A DNA stretch of 37,356 nt, from positions 1 to 37,356 of the forward strand of contig JAXJSH010000131.1 of the NCBI GenBank assembly GCA_036310185.1, read 5' to 3'. Shown piece after piece: positions 1 to 8,136 of this stretch. A program made the position numbers and the translations under genes. The DNA comes from JALENY01 sp036310185 (GTDB lineage Bacteria; Bacillota; Clostridia; Lachnospirales; Lachnospiraceae). The number at the start of each line of letters is the position of its first letter. Position 1 is the first letter of the stretch. The notes beneath the pieces were generated by a model. It worked only from the letters and a program-made list of their open reading frames with translations, searched no databases and was not told where the DNA came from.

Positions 1-614
1 AAGCGAACATGGAGTTCTGCGAAGGTACTTTAAACGGCAAAAGCGTGGTTGTAGTACGTTCCGGTATCGGTAAAGTAAATGCCGGTGTCTGTACTCAGAT
101 CCTGGCAGATGACTATCAGATAGATGCAATTGTCAATACCGGTATTGCAGGATCTTTGAAAAACGAGATTAACATTGGTGATATTGTGGTTTCCGAAGAG
201 GCTATGTATCATGATGTGGATGTTACCATATGGGGATATCGGAAAGGGTGGATTCCGCAGATGGAAACCTCCTGCTTCAAAGCGCATGAAGGCCTGATGC
301 AGCTTGCTGTTGAGACCTGCCGTCAGGTGAACCCGGAGATCGGAGTTTCAACCGGAATCGTGGTTTCCGGCGATCAGTTTATCTCAAGCGGAGAAAAAAA
401 GGACGAGATCAAAAAAGAATTCGACGCATCCTGCACTGAGATGGAGGGGGCTGCGATCGCCCATGCTGCATGGTTAAACGAAATACCTTTCGTAATCATT
501 CGCGCAATCTCGGACAAGGCCGATAACAGCGCCGCCATGGACTATGACGAGTTCGAAAAACAGGCCATCGAACACTCCGTCCGTCTGGTGGAAAATATGG
601 TTAAGGCACTTTAA
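1..614 (+). CDS. mtnN: 5'-methylthioadenosine/S-adenosylhomocysteine nucleosidase (5' end missing)
   Basis: Hydrolyses the N-glycosidic bond of methylthioadenosine and S-adenosylhomocysteine, releasing adenine, in the cytosolic methyl cycle and methionine salvage. The reading frame is open from the left edge (codons from base 3), so the first ATG at 9 is internal; about 201 residues are visible against a usual length near 230, so roughly 30 N-terminal residues lie outside the window. Recognisable PNP/UDP-phosphorylase fold motifs are the RSGIGKVNAG segment near the visible start, NTGIAGSL, SGDQFIS, the EMEGAAIAH segment that carries the ribose-binding Glu, and RAISDKAD with the catalytic Asp. 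The family call is from these motifs. The gene ends with TAA and is followed by a promoter for the next gene, so it is probably the last gene of its transcript. Confidence 0.95.
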   Translation, partial: ANMEFCEGTLNGKSVVVVRSGIGKVNAGVCTQILADDYQIDAIVNTGIAGSLKNEINIGDIVVSEEAMYHDVDVTIWGYRKGWIPQMETSCFKAHEGLMQLAVETCRQVNPEIGVSTGIVVSGDQFISSGEKKDEIKKEFDASCTEMEGAAIAHAAWLNEIPFVIIRAISDKADNSAAMDYDEFEKQAIEHSVRLVENMVKAL

Positions 615-667
615 AAGCAGAGGGTTTTACCTGAATCCTGTACGCGGAATTTGTCGAACGAATTTTA

Positions 668-696
668 TTTTCAAATGAATTTTTGCATCGTATAAT
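668..696 (+). promoter_or_regulatory. Probable sigma-A promoter for the 727 gene
   Basis: A -35-like TTTTCA at 668-673 is followed after 17 bases by a consensus -10 TATAAT at 691-696. It lies in the short gap between mtnN and the membrane protein gene, whose AGGGGG ribosome binding site comes about 15 bases later. The -10 is convincing; the -35 is only a partial match. Confidence 0.55.
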
Positions 697-726
697 GGCA
701 TTACCAAATCAAAGGGGGTACAAAAT

Positions 727-1575
727 ATGCTGCAAAAGTTTATGGACATGGGTGTTTTCATTTATACAATGACAGGAATCGGAGTAGCAGGTATTCTGAT
801 GATGTTTCTTATGAATGCTATTTCGAAAAAGACCATTCGGGACAAGTCAACGTACGATCGCGTAGTAAATAGAATGAAAAAAGTCACGATCACAGCTTCT
901 GTATTATGCCTTGCGGTGGTGGCCGCTTCTATGGGAATTACATTTTCTGTGGGACAGGTTCAGACGACCGGCATACGGCATCTGATTACCGGACTTGGAA
1001 GCATATTTTTGATGATCTGTTTCGGAAAGCTTCTTTCTTATCTGGATCGTCAGCGGTTATTCAATGAATATGTGTTTGAAATGATCGACCGGCAGAATGG
1101 AATTGCGGCAGCAGCTGCATCGGAAAAAGGTCTGGCGGCCGAACCTTCTAAGGAAAAAGTCAAAACAGGAAAGTTTTTTATGAAAAAAGCTTCTGCAAAG
1201 AAAATGGCAAAGACGGCAGCAAAGTCAGCAGATAAGAAATTTTTTGCACAGAAAAATGCAGGAGGAAAAGCATTTTCCGGGAAAGACCGTGCAAAAAAAG
1301 GTTTATTTCGGAGTGATCGGGAGGGACGGAACGGAAACGGCAGCGGGCTGAGTCCAAAGAACGTTTCGGAACCGGTGACAGAAAATGTTATGCCAGGGGA
1401 TATTTCCATGGAGAAGTCGCTGGCACTGTTTTCAAAGGATCAGCTGGTGGACAAGGCGCTGCGGGGAATCCGGGAGAGTGCGGCGTCCGGTGAAAATAAA
1501 TTTTCGCATATGCTGTCCGATGAGGAGGAAGATATTATGCGGGAAGTGATCGGGGAATTTATTGCCCAGGGGTAG
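727..1575 (+). CDS. Hypothetical membrane protein with a long basic cytoplasmic-type tail
   Basis: I do not recognise a named family. The 282-residue product has three hydrophobic stretches in its first 110 residues (about 8-30, 52-76 and 83-104), then a segment from about 130 to 200 very rich in Lys and Ala, then an acidic C-terminal third (DEEEDIMREVIGEF near the end). This suggests an N-terminal membrane domain and a mostly disordered basic linker inside the cell. The start at 727 is supported by an AGGGGG ribosome binding site and a -10 box at 691-696. It is not obviously part of an operon: about 370 bases separate it from the next terminator. Function unknown; the Lys/Ala-rich part could bind nucleic acid, but that is only suggested by composition. 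Confidence 0.7.
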   Translation: MLQKFMDMGVFIYTMTGIGVAGILMMFLMNAISKKTIRDKSTYDRVVNRMKKVTITASVLCLAVVAASMGITFSVGQVQTTGIRHLITGLGSIFLMICFGKLLSYLDRQRLFNEYVFEMIDRQNGIAAAAASEKGLAAEPSKEKVKTGKFFMKKASAKKMAKTAAKSADKKFFAQKNAGGKAFSGKDRAKKGLFRSDREGRNGNGSGLSPKNVSEPVTENVMPGDISMEKSLALFSKDQLVDKALRGIRESAASGENKFSHMLSDEEEDIMREVIGEFIAQG

Positions 1576-1942
1576 ATGAAAATAATACGCTGGCCCGGAC
1601 TGGTGAGGTGTTTTATAAGACCATAAGTGCTTTAGTGGAATAGAGCACTGTTATGAAAGAAAGCGCTTTTATTGGAAAAAAAGTGTTTTTTGATCGGGCT
1701 GTGTGGCGGAATGAAAAACGGTGATATGGTTCTGCCGGGAATAAACTGCGGTGCAGTGAACCGCAGATGGCTTGGAAAGCGAAAGCAGGACAGGCTGTAT
1801 TGCTGAATGGATACCCGTATGGGCACATATAGAGGGCACGGATGCCGGCCGTTTAGAAACAAAAGGTGCACCTTCGCAAGTGGAGGATAGATTAAGCCTG
1901 CAGGCAAAGCCGGTTTTAAAAATTGAATAGCGTGTGAATGGG
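1576..1942. other. Intergenic stretch without a convincing gene
   Basis: About 370 bases between the membrane protein gene and the bidirectional terminator. Open frames on the minus strand here lack ribosome binding sites and resemble no family I know. The only structure I see is a 6-base inverted repeat, AGTGCT at 1626-1631 and AGCACT at 1646-1651, without a T run. It may be a long 3' untranslated region or decayed sequence. Confidence 0.5.
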
Positions 1943-1997
1943 AAAAACGCCAGCCGGAAATATTTCTTTTGCGGAGAAAATTCCGGTCGGCGTTTTT
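1943..1997. terminator. Bidirectional rho-independent terminator between convergent genes
   Basis: Arms 1943-1959 and 1981-1997 pair over 17 positions with one mismatch and one wobble (AAAAACGCC against GGCGTTTTT at the base, CCGGAA against TTCCGG near the loop). The arm ends are A-rich on one side and T-rich on the other, so it can work in both directions. It sits between the plus-strand 727 gene and the minus-strand 2074-2340 gene, as expected for a shared terminator. Confidence 0.85.
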
Positions 1998-2073
1998 CTT
2001 TTTGCATTTTTGCAATAGCATGCAGTTCTTCCGGAAATATTTGTCTGAATCAGATTGCCGCAGACGGTTTAAA

Positions 2074-2340
2074 TTAATCTTCTTCAATGACCTGCAGTTC
2101 CAGATAGTCGAAATCAATCTGTTCGATAAAATTATCCTGATAAAACCGGGTCTTTGCAACCTTTTGAAATTCGCTGATGTTGGAGTCCAGCCAGATCGGC
2201 TTTTCCAGATCGAATTCATAACACAGGTCGTTCAGTCCTCCAAATACCTTTTTTGTGCGTGAACTGTCGGTGGAATCACAGATTACTTTATCCTGGATCA
2301 TTCGGTTGTCCTTCCAGATCTTTCCCCATATACGAAACAT
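2074..2340 (-). CDS. Small conserved hypothetical protein (88 aa)
   Basis: An 88-residue soluble protein starting MFRIWGKIWKD and ending LELQVIEED. It has no signal peptide or membrane segment. I recognise the general pattern as a small protein found in Lachnospiraceae and related Clostridia, but no function is known to me. The start is supported by an AGGAG ribosome binding site on the minus strand (complement of about 2346-2350). It converges on the upstream gene and ends just after the shared terminator at 1943-1997. Aromatic and acidic residues dominate (DFDYLELQ), and no metal-binding or catalytic motif is visible. Confidence 0.75.
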   Translation of the reverse strand: MFRIWGKIWKDNRMIQDKVICDSTDSSRTKKVFGGLNDLCYEFDLEKPIWLDSNISEFQKVAKTRFYQDNFIEQIDFDYLELQVIEED

Positions 2341-2558
2341 AAGAGCTCTCCTTTTGTTATTGTTGGTTTATGAATAAAACCATATTCCATATTGTGCCGA
2401 TTAAAGAGAAAATGACCAGCTGAAATCTTTGATTTTAACGAATAAGCATGTACTGGCATTTTGAAAATGGCACCTTCTGAGCAGTTACATTATATGATGA
2501 ACCAGGGTTTTTCGTCAATCTGACAACAAAATCCAAATTTCTTTGTGGAGTTGGCACA

Positions 2559-2587
2559 TGGCAAAAAGGACCGGTCTCCTGTATACT
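2559..2587 (+). promoter_or_regulatory. Probable promoter of ugpC
   Basis: A -10 box TATACT at 2582-2587 lies 17 bases after TGGCAA at 2559-2564, a poor -35. The spacer contains the near-palindrome GGACCGGTCTCC at 2568-2579, which could be a repressor or activator site. The rest of the 2341-2558 gap is AT-rich and shows nothing I can name. Confidence 0.45.
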
Positions 2588-2632
2588 TGCTACAGAAAGT
2601 GAAAATGAACTTAATTCAGGAGGAATTACAAA

Positions 2633-3745
2633 ATGGCAAGTTTATCATTACAGCACATTAACAAAACCTACCCGAACGGTTTTGTTGCAGTTAAAGACTT
2701 CAACCTTGAAATCGAAGACAAAGAATTCATCATCTTCGTTGGTCCGTCCGGATGTGGTAAATCTACTACACTTCGTATGATCGCTGGTCTGGAAGAAATC
2801 TCCGGCGGTACATTAAAAATCGGCGACAAGGTTATGAACGACGTTGAACCGAAAGACAGAGATATCGCAATGGTATTCCAGAACTACGCTCTGTATCCGC
2901 ATATGACCGTTTATGATAACATGGCATTTGGTCTGAAACTTCGTAAAGTTCCGAAAGACCAGATCGACAAAATGGTTAAAGAAGCAGCTAAAATCCTTGA
3001 CCTTGAAAAACTGTTAGACCGTAAACCGAAAGCTCTTTCCGGTGGTCAGAGACAGCGTGTAGCTATGGGTCGTGCAATCGTACGTGAACCGAAAGTATTC
3101 CTTATGGACGAACCGCTGTCCAACCTGGATGCAAAACTTCGTGTACAGATGCGTATCGAGATCTCCAAACTTCATGAAAGACTTGGCGCTACTATCATCT
3201 ACGTAACACATGACCAGACCGAGGCTATGACACTTGGTACCAGAATCGTAGTTATGAAAGATGGTGTTGTTCAGCAGGTAGATACACCGCAGAACCTTTA
3301 CAACAAACCGGGTAACCTGTTCGTAGCTGGATTCATCGGATCCCCGCAGATGAACTTCCTGGATGCAACTGTTAAAGTAGAAGGCGGAAAAGTAAAACTT
3401 AAAGTTGGTGATTCCGTACTGGCTCTGCCGGATTACAAAGCAAAAGCTGTAATCGACGGTGGTTATGACGGAAAAACAGTTACTCTTGGTATCCGTCCGG
3501 AAGATGTACATGATGCTCCTGACTTCATCGCAGCTAACCCGAACAGCGTAATCGAATCCGATATCAAAGTATACGAACTGCTTGGTGCAGAAGTATTCCT
3601 GTACTTTGACTATGCTGGATCTCAGATGACTGCACGTGTTAATCCGAGCACCAAAACAAGAACAGGTGATCATACAAAATTTGCTCTGGATATGGACAAA
3701 GTACATCTGTTTGACAAAGAAACAGAGTTGACGATTACTAACTAA
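2633..3745 (+). CDS. ugpC: ABC transporter ATP-binding protein of the UgpC/MsmK/MalK type
   Basis: Cytosolic ATPase subunit that energises sugar or glycerol-phosphate ABC importers; in Firmicutes one such ATPase often serves several separate permease sets. The 370 residues are full length. Visible motifs: Walker A GPSGCGKST (37-45), Q-loop Gln83, signature LSGGQ (135-139), Walker B ending in Asp159-Glu160, and switch His193 in VTHDQTEAMT. From about residue 235 on is the OB-fold (TOBE) domain typical of MalK-type ATPases. No permease or binding-protein genes are adjacent, which fits a shared ATPase. It is monocistronic, with its own promoter-like sequence, a good AGGAGGA ribosome binding site and a strong terminator. 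Codon choice is strongly biased (many CGT, GGT, AAA, GAA), suggesting high expression. The exact substrate cannot be told from the ATPase. Confidence 0.93.
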   Translation: MASLSLQHINKTYPNGFVAVKDFNLEIEDKEFIIFVGPSGCGKSTTLRMIAGLEEISGGTLKIGDKVMNDVEPKDRDIAMVFQNYALYPHMTVYDNMAFGLKLRKVPKDQIDKMVKEAAKILDLEKLLDRKPKALSGGQRQRVAMGRAIVREPKVFLMDEPLSNLDAKLRVQMRIEISKLHERLGATIIYVTHDQTEAMTLGTRIVVMKDGVVQQVDTPQNLYNKPGNLFVAGFIGSPQMNFLDATVKVEGGKVKLKVGDSVLALPDYKAKAVIDGGYDGKTVTLGIRPEDVHDAPDFIAANPNSVIESDIKVYELLGAEVFLYFDYAGSQMTARVNPSTKTRTGDHTKFALDMDKVHLFDKETELTITN

Positions 3746-3770
3746 TGCTTTAATATAGTAGAGTGGTCTC

Positions 3771-3800
3771 AAGGGTGTGCCTTAGGGCACACCCTTTTTC
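3771..3800 (+). terminator. Rho-independent terminator of ugpC
   Basis: Perfect 11-bp stem AAGGGTGTGCC (3771-3781) with GGCACACCCTT (3786-3796), four-base loop TTAG, followed by a T run. It begins 25 bases after the ugpC stop codon. Confidence 0.92.
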
Positions 3801-3845
3801 AATATAAATATGAGAAAAGTGATATTTTAAGAAGCACGCAAAGAA

Positions 3846-3857
3846 AAGTATACTTTC
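3846..3857. promoter_or_regulatory. 12-bp palindrome in the leader of the CdaR-type gene
   Basis: AAAGTATACTTT is a perfect palindrome containing a TATACT -10-like hexamer (3850-3855), about 55 bases before the regulator start. It could be an operator over a promoter; no good -35 is visible, so this is tentative. Confidence 0.3.
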
Positions 3858-3911
3858 TTATATATAAAGTTTTTTATCCGGGGGAAAGAAATTACATCAG
3901 GAGGAATATAG

Positions 3912-4823
3912 ATGGCAGAGAACCAGGAACTGGAGAAACTTTTAAGTGACCTGAAAAATCTGACAGGTGTCACGTTTCATGTAGATGCGGAAGATGCGGA
4001 AACTGCGCAGAATGCAGCAGGTCAGATTAAGCAGTTGACAAGTGCTTACAGGGAAAAATATAATAAAGTGAATTTTATACAGAATCTGCTTATGGACAAT
4101 GTGCTCCATGTGGATATGTATAACCGTGCGAAAAAACTTCATATTGATATTGAAATGAAGCGGACCGTATTTTTGATCGAGACGGAAGAAGATCAGAACG
4201 AAGGTGCCATGGAACTGCTGAAGCACCTGTTTACCGCTCAGATGCGCGATTATATTACAGCAGTGGACGCCCATAATATTGTTCTGGTGAAAAGCATGGA
4301 TGATACTGACGCAGCAGAAGATATGCATGCTGTGGCAAACACGATTGTTGACATGATCAATGCAGAGATGATGACGAAAGTCCGTGTGTCCTATGGCAAT
4401 CCCAGTCACAAGCTGGATGACCTGTCCAGATCATACAAAGAGGCCAAGATGGCTCTGGAAGTGGGACGTATTTTCTATATAGGACGTACGATTGTACCCT
4501 ACAGCAAATTGGGTATAGGACGTCTGATTTACCAGCTTCCGATTCCGCTGTGTAAAATGTTCATGGAAGAAGTGTTCGGAGATCAGCTTCCGGATACCTT
4601 TGATGAAGAAACAGTCACCACCATCAACAAGTTTTTTGATAACAACCTGAATATCTCAGAGACAGCCAGACAGCTTTATGTACATAGAAATACGCTTGTG
4701 TATCGTCTGGAAAAGCTGCAGAAGATGACAGGTTTGGATATACGCGTTTTTGACGACGCACTTACTTTCAAAATAGCAACAATGGTAGTAAACTATATGA
4801 AATTCATGAAGGAGGAAACATAA
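3912..4823 (+). CDS. CdaR/PucR-type transcriptional regulator
   Basis: A 303-residue cytosolic DNA-binding regulator. The C-terminus (about 235-300) is the PucR/CdaR-type helix-turn-helix: NNLNISETARQLYVHRNTLVYRLEKLQKMTG matches the family signature in which a His-Arg-Asn-Thr turn precedes the recognition helix. The middle (about 75-200) looks like the degenerate GGDEF-like domain of this family. The N-terminal sensor part is not recognised. The start is set by the AGGAGGA site at 3900-3906. Its TAA stop directly abuts the ATG of the hydratase gene, so the two are almost certainly co-transcribed and translationally coupled. Known family members activate genes for sugar diacid or purine use, and by inference this one controls the hydratase, but the ligand is unknown. 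Confidence 0.88.
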   Translation: MAENQELEKLLSDLKNLTGVTFHVDAEDAETAQNAAGQIKQLTSAYREKYNKVNFIQNLLMDNVLHVDMYNRAKKLHIDIEMKRTVFLIETEEDQNEGAMELLKHLFTAQMRDYITAVDAHNIVLVKSMDDTDAAEDMHAVANTIVDMINAEMMTKVRVSYGNPSHKLDDLSRSYKEAKMALEVGRIFYIGRTIVPYSKLGIGRLIYQLPIPLCKMFMEEVFGDQLPDTFDEETVTTINKFFDNNLNISETARQLYVHRNTLVYRLEKLQKMTGLDIRVFDDALTFKIATMVVNYMKFMKEET

Positions 4824-7100
4824 ATGATTAAGTTACTGGAAACTGGCGCTTATCTGTTAAATGGTACAGAAATAGTGACCGAACCGGCAGAAGTTGCAGC
4901 AAAAACAGGAAAAGACATCACACCGGCGGAGGCAAAGAAAAATACCATTGCTTACGGTATTTTAGAGGCACACAATACTTCCGGCAACATGGAGAAACTC
5001 CAGATCAAATTTGACAAACTGACATCCCATGACATCACATTCGTAGGTATCATTCAGACCGCGAGAGCGTCAGGACTGGAAAAATTCCCGGTTCCGTACG
5101 TTCTGACAAACTGCCACAACTCTCTGTGTGCGGTAGGCGGAACCATCAACGAAGATGACCATATGTTTGGTCTGACCTGTGCAAAAAAATACGGCGGTGT
5201 ATACGTTCCGCCTCATCAGGCAGTTATTCACCAGTTTGCCCGCGAAATGCTGGCAGGCGGCGGAAAAATGATCCTTGGTTCTGACAGCCATACCCGTTAC
5301 GGTGCTCTTGGTACCATGGCTATGGGTGAAGGCGGTCCGGAGCTGGTAAAACAGCTGCTGAACCAGACTTACGATATCAATATGCCGGGTGTAGTTGGTA
5401 TTTACATGACAGGTGCTCCGGCTCCGGGTGTAGGTCCGCAGGACGTGGCTCTGGCAATTATCGGCGCAGTATTTAACAATGGTTATGTAAAAAATAAAGT
5501 AATGGAATTCGTAGGACCGGGCGTGTCTTCTCTGAGTGCAGACTTCCGTATCGGTATTGATGTAATGACAACCGAGACAACCTGTCTGTCTTCTATCTGG
5601 AGAACTGACGATACGATCAAAGACTTCTACGACATTCACAAACGTCCGGAAGATTACAAAGAACTGAATCCGGGTGATGTGGCATACTACGATGGTATGG
5701 TAGTTGTCGATCTGAGCAAAATCAAACCGATGATCGCTATGCCGTTCCATCCGAGCAACGTATACACCATCGAAGAACTGAATGCGAACCTGGATGACAT
5801 TCTCTGTGATGTAGAAAAGAAAGCATTGATCAGTCTGGATGGAAAAATTGAATATGACCTGCACAAAAAGGTGCGCAACGGAAAACTGTATGTAGATCAG
5901 GGTATTATCGCAGGATGTGCCGGCGGCGGATTTGAAAATATCTGTCAGGCAGCTGATATCTTAAAAGGTCAGAGCATCGGAAGCGATGAGTTTACTTTGA
6001 GTGTATATCCGGCAAGTACACCGATTTATATGGAACTGGCCAAAAACGGTGTTCTGGCAGAACTGCTTGCAACGGGTGCTATCGTAAAAACCGCATTCTG
6101 CGGACCGTGCTTCGGTGCTGGCGATACACCGGCGAACAATGCATTCAGTATTCGTCATTCAACCAGAAACTTCCCGAACCGTGAAGGCTCCAAGATTCAG
6201 AATGGTCAGATCAGCTCTGTTGCACTTATGGATGCACGTTCTATTGCAGCAACTGCAGCAAACAAGGGTATTCTGACACCGGCAACCGAGTTCGCGGGAG
6301 AATACAGAAAACAGCAGTATTACTTTGATGATACTATTTACGCAAACCGCGTATTTGACAGTAAGGGTGTGGCAGATCCGTCCGTAGAAATTCAGTTTGG
6401 TCCGAATATCAAGGACTGGCCGGCTATGTCCGCACTTCCGGAAAATCTGCTTCTGAAAGTTGTTTCCGAGATCCACGATCCGGTAACCACAACCGACGAA
6501 CTGATTCCGTCCGGTGAAACTTCTTCTTATCGTTCCAACCCGCTTGGACTGGCTGAGTTTGCCCTCTCCAGAAAAGATCCGGCATATGTTGGCCGTGCAA
6601 AAGAAGTTCAGAAAGCGCAGAAAGCCATCGAAGCCGGAGAATGCCCGGCAGAGGCACTTCCGGAAATGAAACCGGTTATGGATGTGGTTCATACAAAATT
6701 CCCGGAAGCAGGAAAAGGCAATCTGGGTGTGGGAAGTACCATCTTTGCAGTAAAACCGGGTGACGGTTCTGCACGTGAACAGGCTGCTTCCTGTCAGAAA
6801 GTACTTGGAGGCTGGGCGAACATCGCCAACGAGTATGCAACAAAACGTTATCGTTCCAACCTTATTAACTGGGGTATGCTTCCATTCCTGATTCCGGAAG
6901 GAGATCTGCCGTTTGCCAACGGGGATTACATTTTTGTACCGGATATTAAGAAACTGGTTGAAGAAAAAGCCGAGGATATTGCTGCTTATGTGGTAAAAGA
7001 CGGCGAACTTAAGGAATTTAACCTGAAACTGGGTGAGATGACAGATGATGAAAGAGAGATTATCCTGAAGGGATGTCTGATCAACTACAATAGAGTATGA
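4824..7100 (+). CDS. Aconitase-family hydratase (YbhJ-like)
   Basis: A 758-residue [4Fe-4S] dehydratase of the aconitase superfamily, cytosolic. Cluster ligands are visible as Cys365 (AGCAGGG) and the Cys426-x2-Cys429 pair (CGPCFGAG). The substrate-binding DSHTRYGALG lies at 154-163, and a swivel-like C-terminal domain follows. Sequence and length best fit the YbhJ-type branch, often annotated simply as hydratase, rather than AcnA or AcnB; true citrate/isocitrate activity is therefore not assured. No citrate synthase or isocitrate dehydrogenase gene lies nearby, which weakens a TCA-cycle reading. It starts at the base after the regulator stop codon; the regulator's last codons supply the GGAGGA ribosome binding site. 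A strong terminator follows 47 bases after the stop. Confidence 0.88.
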   Translation: MIKLLETGAYLLNGTEIVTEPAEVAAKTGKDITPAEAKKNTIAYGILEAHNTSGNMEKLQIKFDKLTSHDITFVGIIQTARASGLEKFPVPYVLTNCHNSLCAVGGTINEDDHMFGLTCAKKYGGVYVPPHQAVIHQFAREMLAGGGKMILGSDSHTRYGALGTMAMGEGGPELVKQLLNQTYDINMPGVVGIYMTGAPAPGVGPQDVALAIIGAVFNNGYVKNKVMEFVGPGVSSLSADFRIGIDVMTTETTCLSSIWRTDDTIKDFYDIHKRPEDYKELNPGDVAYYDGMVVVDLSKIKPMIAMPFHPSNVYTIEELNANLDDILCDVEKKALISLDGKIEYDLHKKVRNGKLYVDQGIIAGCAGGGFENICQAADILKGQSIGSDEFTLSVYPASTPIYMELAKNGVLAELLATGAIVKTAFCGPCFGAGDTPANNAFSIRHSTRNFPNREGSKIQNGQISSVALMDARSIAATAANKGILTPATEFAGEYRKQQYYFDDTIYANRVFDSKGVADPSVEIQFGPNIKDWPAMSALPENLLLKVVSEIHDPVTTTDELIPSGETSSYRSNPLGLAEFALSRKDPAYVGRAKEVQKAQKAIEAGECPAEALPEMKPVMDVVHTKFPEAGKGNLGVGSTIFAVKPGDGSAREQAASCQKVLGGWANIANEYATKRYRSNLINWGMLPFLIPEGDLPFANGDYIFVPDIKKLVEEKAEDIAAYVVKDGELKEFNLKLGEMTDDEREIILKGCLINYNRV

Positions 7101-7147
7101 TGCTGTAAATATCCCATCCCGGGGGTGTTTATATTCTGGACATGAAT

Positions 7148-7194
7148 AAAGAGATCGAAGACGGCAATGCGTAGTGCCTTCGATCTCTTTTTTC
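7148..7194 (+). terminator. Rho-independent terminator of the regulator-hydratase operon
   Basis: Perfect 13-bp stem AAAGAGATCGAAG (7148-7160) with CTTCGATCTCTTT (7178-7190), extended inside by GCA/TGC, followed by a T run. Confidence 0.9.
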
Positions 7195-7334
7195 TATTGG
7201 GTATTGGAATTGCTGCCGGCTTTTTGTGTTGTGAATTTTAAATCGTTTTTATCGTCGAAATAAATCGAATTGTATAAACAATATATTGCAAAATACATAA
7301 TTATAAAATAATAAATATTTTTTAAATAAAATGC

Positions 7335-7363
7335 TTGACAAAATGGCGTGCTTTTGCTATTAT
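7335..7363 (+). promoter_or_regulatory. Near-consensus sigma-A promoter of the large RNA
   Basis: TTGACA at 7335-7340, exactly 17 bases, then TATTAT at 7358-7363. The sequence before it is extremely AT-rich, like an UP element (7255-7330). This is the best promoter in the window, yet no reading frame of gene length follows it; the expected start of transcription is about 7370. Confidence 0.85.
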
Positions 7364-7369
7364 TAAATC

Positions 7370-8065
7370 AACAAATAACACAGCTAATCACATTACCACA
7401 CAAGATAAATCCTTTAATTCAGAAATTGAAATCCTATTAGGAGACGAGAAATCCAATAGAAGAAAATTCAAATATTCGAAAGGTACAAATAGGTAAGTGA
7501 TTAGAGCATAAAGAGGAGGATTGGAGGTAACGGCCAATGGGACCAATCAACAATTTAACTCAATATGAGAGTGGTAAGGCATAGCAGTTCCTGACAAGAA
7601 AGACCTTTTAATCGCATTTGGGCAATAGCCATAGGACGTCATTCAAAGATCAGATGTCAATCTGGAAAACATGACAGATGGCAAAGAAAAAAGGTATATA
7701 CACGCTGGCACTCATATTGAATAATTACCACTATAATTTAAAGAGTAAAATAAGTGTAAAGAAATTTGTTTTATAAGGCAGTACTTTAAATTATAAAAAT
7801 AAAAAAATATATATAAACTTTCTAAGTAAATAGAGTATTTACGAGTCGGGAATGAAAATAAAAATTAAATATAGATGTAATTCAATAACAAAGAGCATGT
7901 AAAAGTCCTATAGAGAAACAATTCACAGATTATAGAAATATGGTTTATGAGTTGCTAACAAAATACTATAGATAATTTTTACAGGGAGAGGAAAAAATTG
8001 AATACTGAAGTGATATGAGGCGACCGCTACGATGTTAAAAGTATACATGTAGTGGTCGTCTTTTT
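7370..8065 (+). ncRNA. Large structured noncoding RNA candidate (about 700 nt; ROOL-like class possible)
   Basis: The transcript predicted between the promoter and the 8018-8065 terminator carries no plausible protein: no open frame of 60 codons exists on either strand from 7101 to about 8104. It holds many exact complementary segments. A long-range helix, CTAATCAC/GTGATTAG (7384-7391 with 7497-7504) plus TTACC/GGTAA (7393-7397 with 7492-7496), encloses two hairpins (7413-7431 and 7434-7459). GATTGG/CCAATC (7519-7524 with 7543-7548) follows. Three nested helices are GCCAT/ATGGC (7628, 7678), GTCAT/ATGAC (7638, 7671) and CAGAT/ATCTG (7651, 7660). A perfect 12-bp helix, TATAATTTAAAG/CTTTAAATTATA, joins 7732-7743 to 7784-7795, and GTAAATA/TATTTAC (7826, 7836) closes a 3-nt loop. 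Size, isolated gene status and ornate folding resemble the ROOL class of giant RNAs in Firmicutes, but I cannot confirm class membership. A weaker alternative is decayed coding DNA, which would not explain the intact promoter, terminator and helices. Confidence 0.8.
8018..8065 (+). terminator. Rho-independent terminator of the large RNA
   Basis: GGCGACCGCTAC (8019-8030) pairs with GTAGTGGTCGTC (8049-8060) over 12 positions with two wobbles, extended inward by ATGT/ACAT (8032-8035 with 8045-8048) and followed by TTTTT at 8061-8065. Confidence 0.9.
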
Positions 8066-8136
8066 GCTGTATTTAAAAGTAATTGCATAAATTTTCAGGG
8101 TATGTCACTCTTTAAGAAAGTGATTATTGGAAAATA

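Noticed and set aside
3014..3772. Long minus-strand frame opposite ugpC (252 codons)
   Set aside because: It is the antisense of a strongly codon-biased gene, with no ribosome binding site and no family resemblance. The same holds for the 5070-5864 frame opposite the hydratase.
7370..8065. A decayed protein gene instead of an RNA gene
   Set aside because: No stretch in any frame resembles a known protein, while promoter, terminator and many exact helices are intact.
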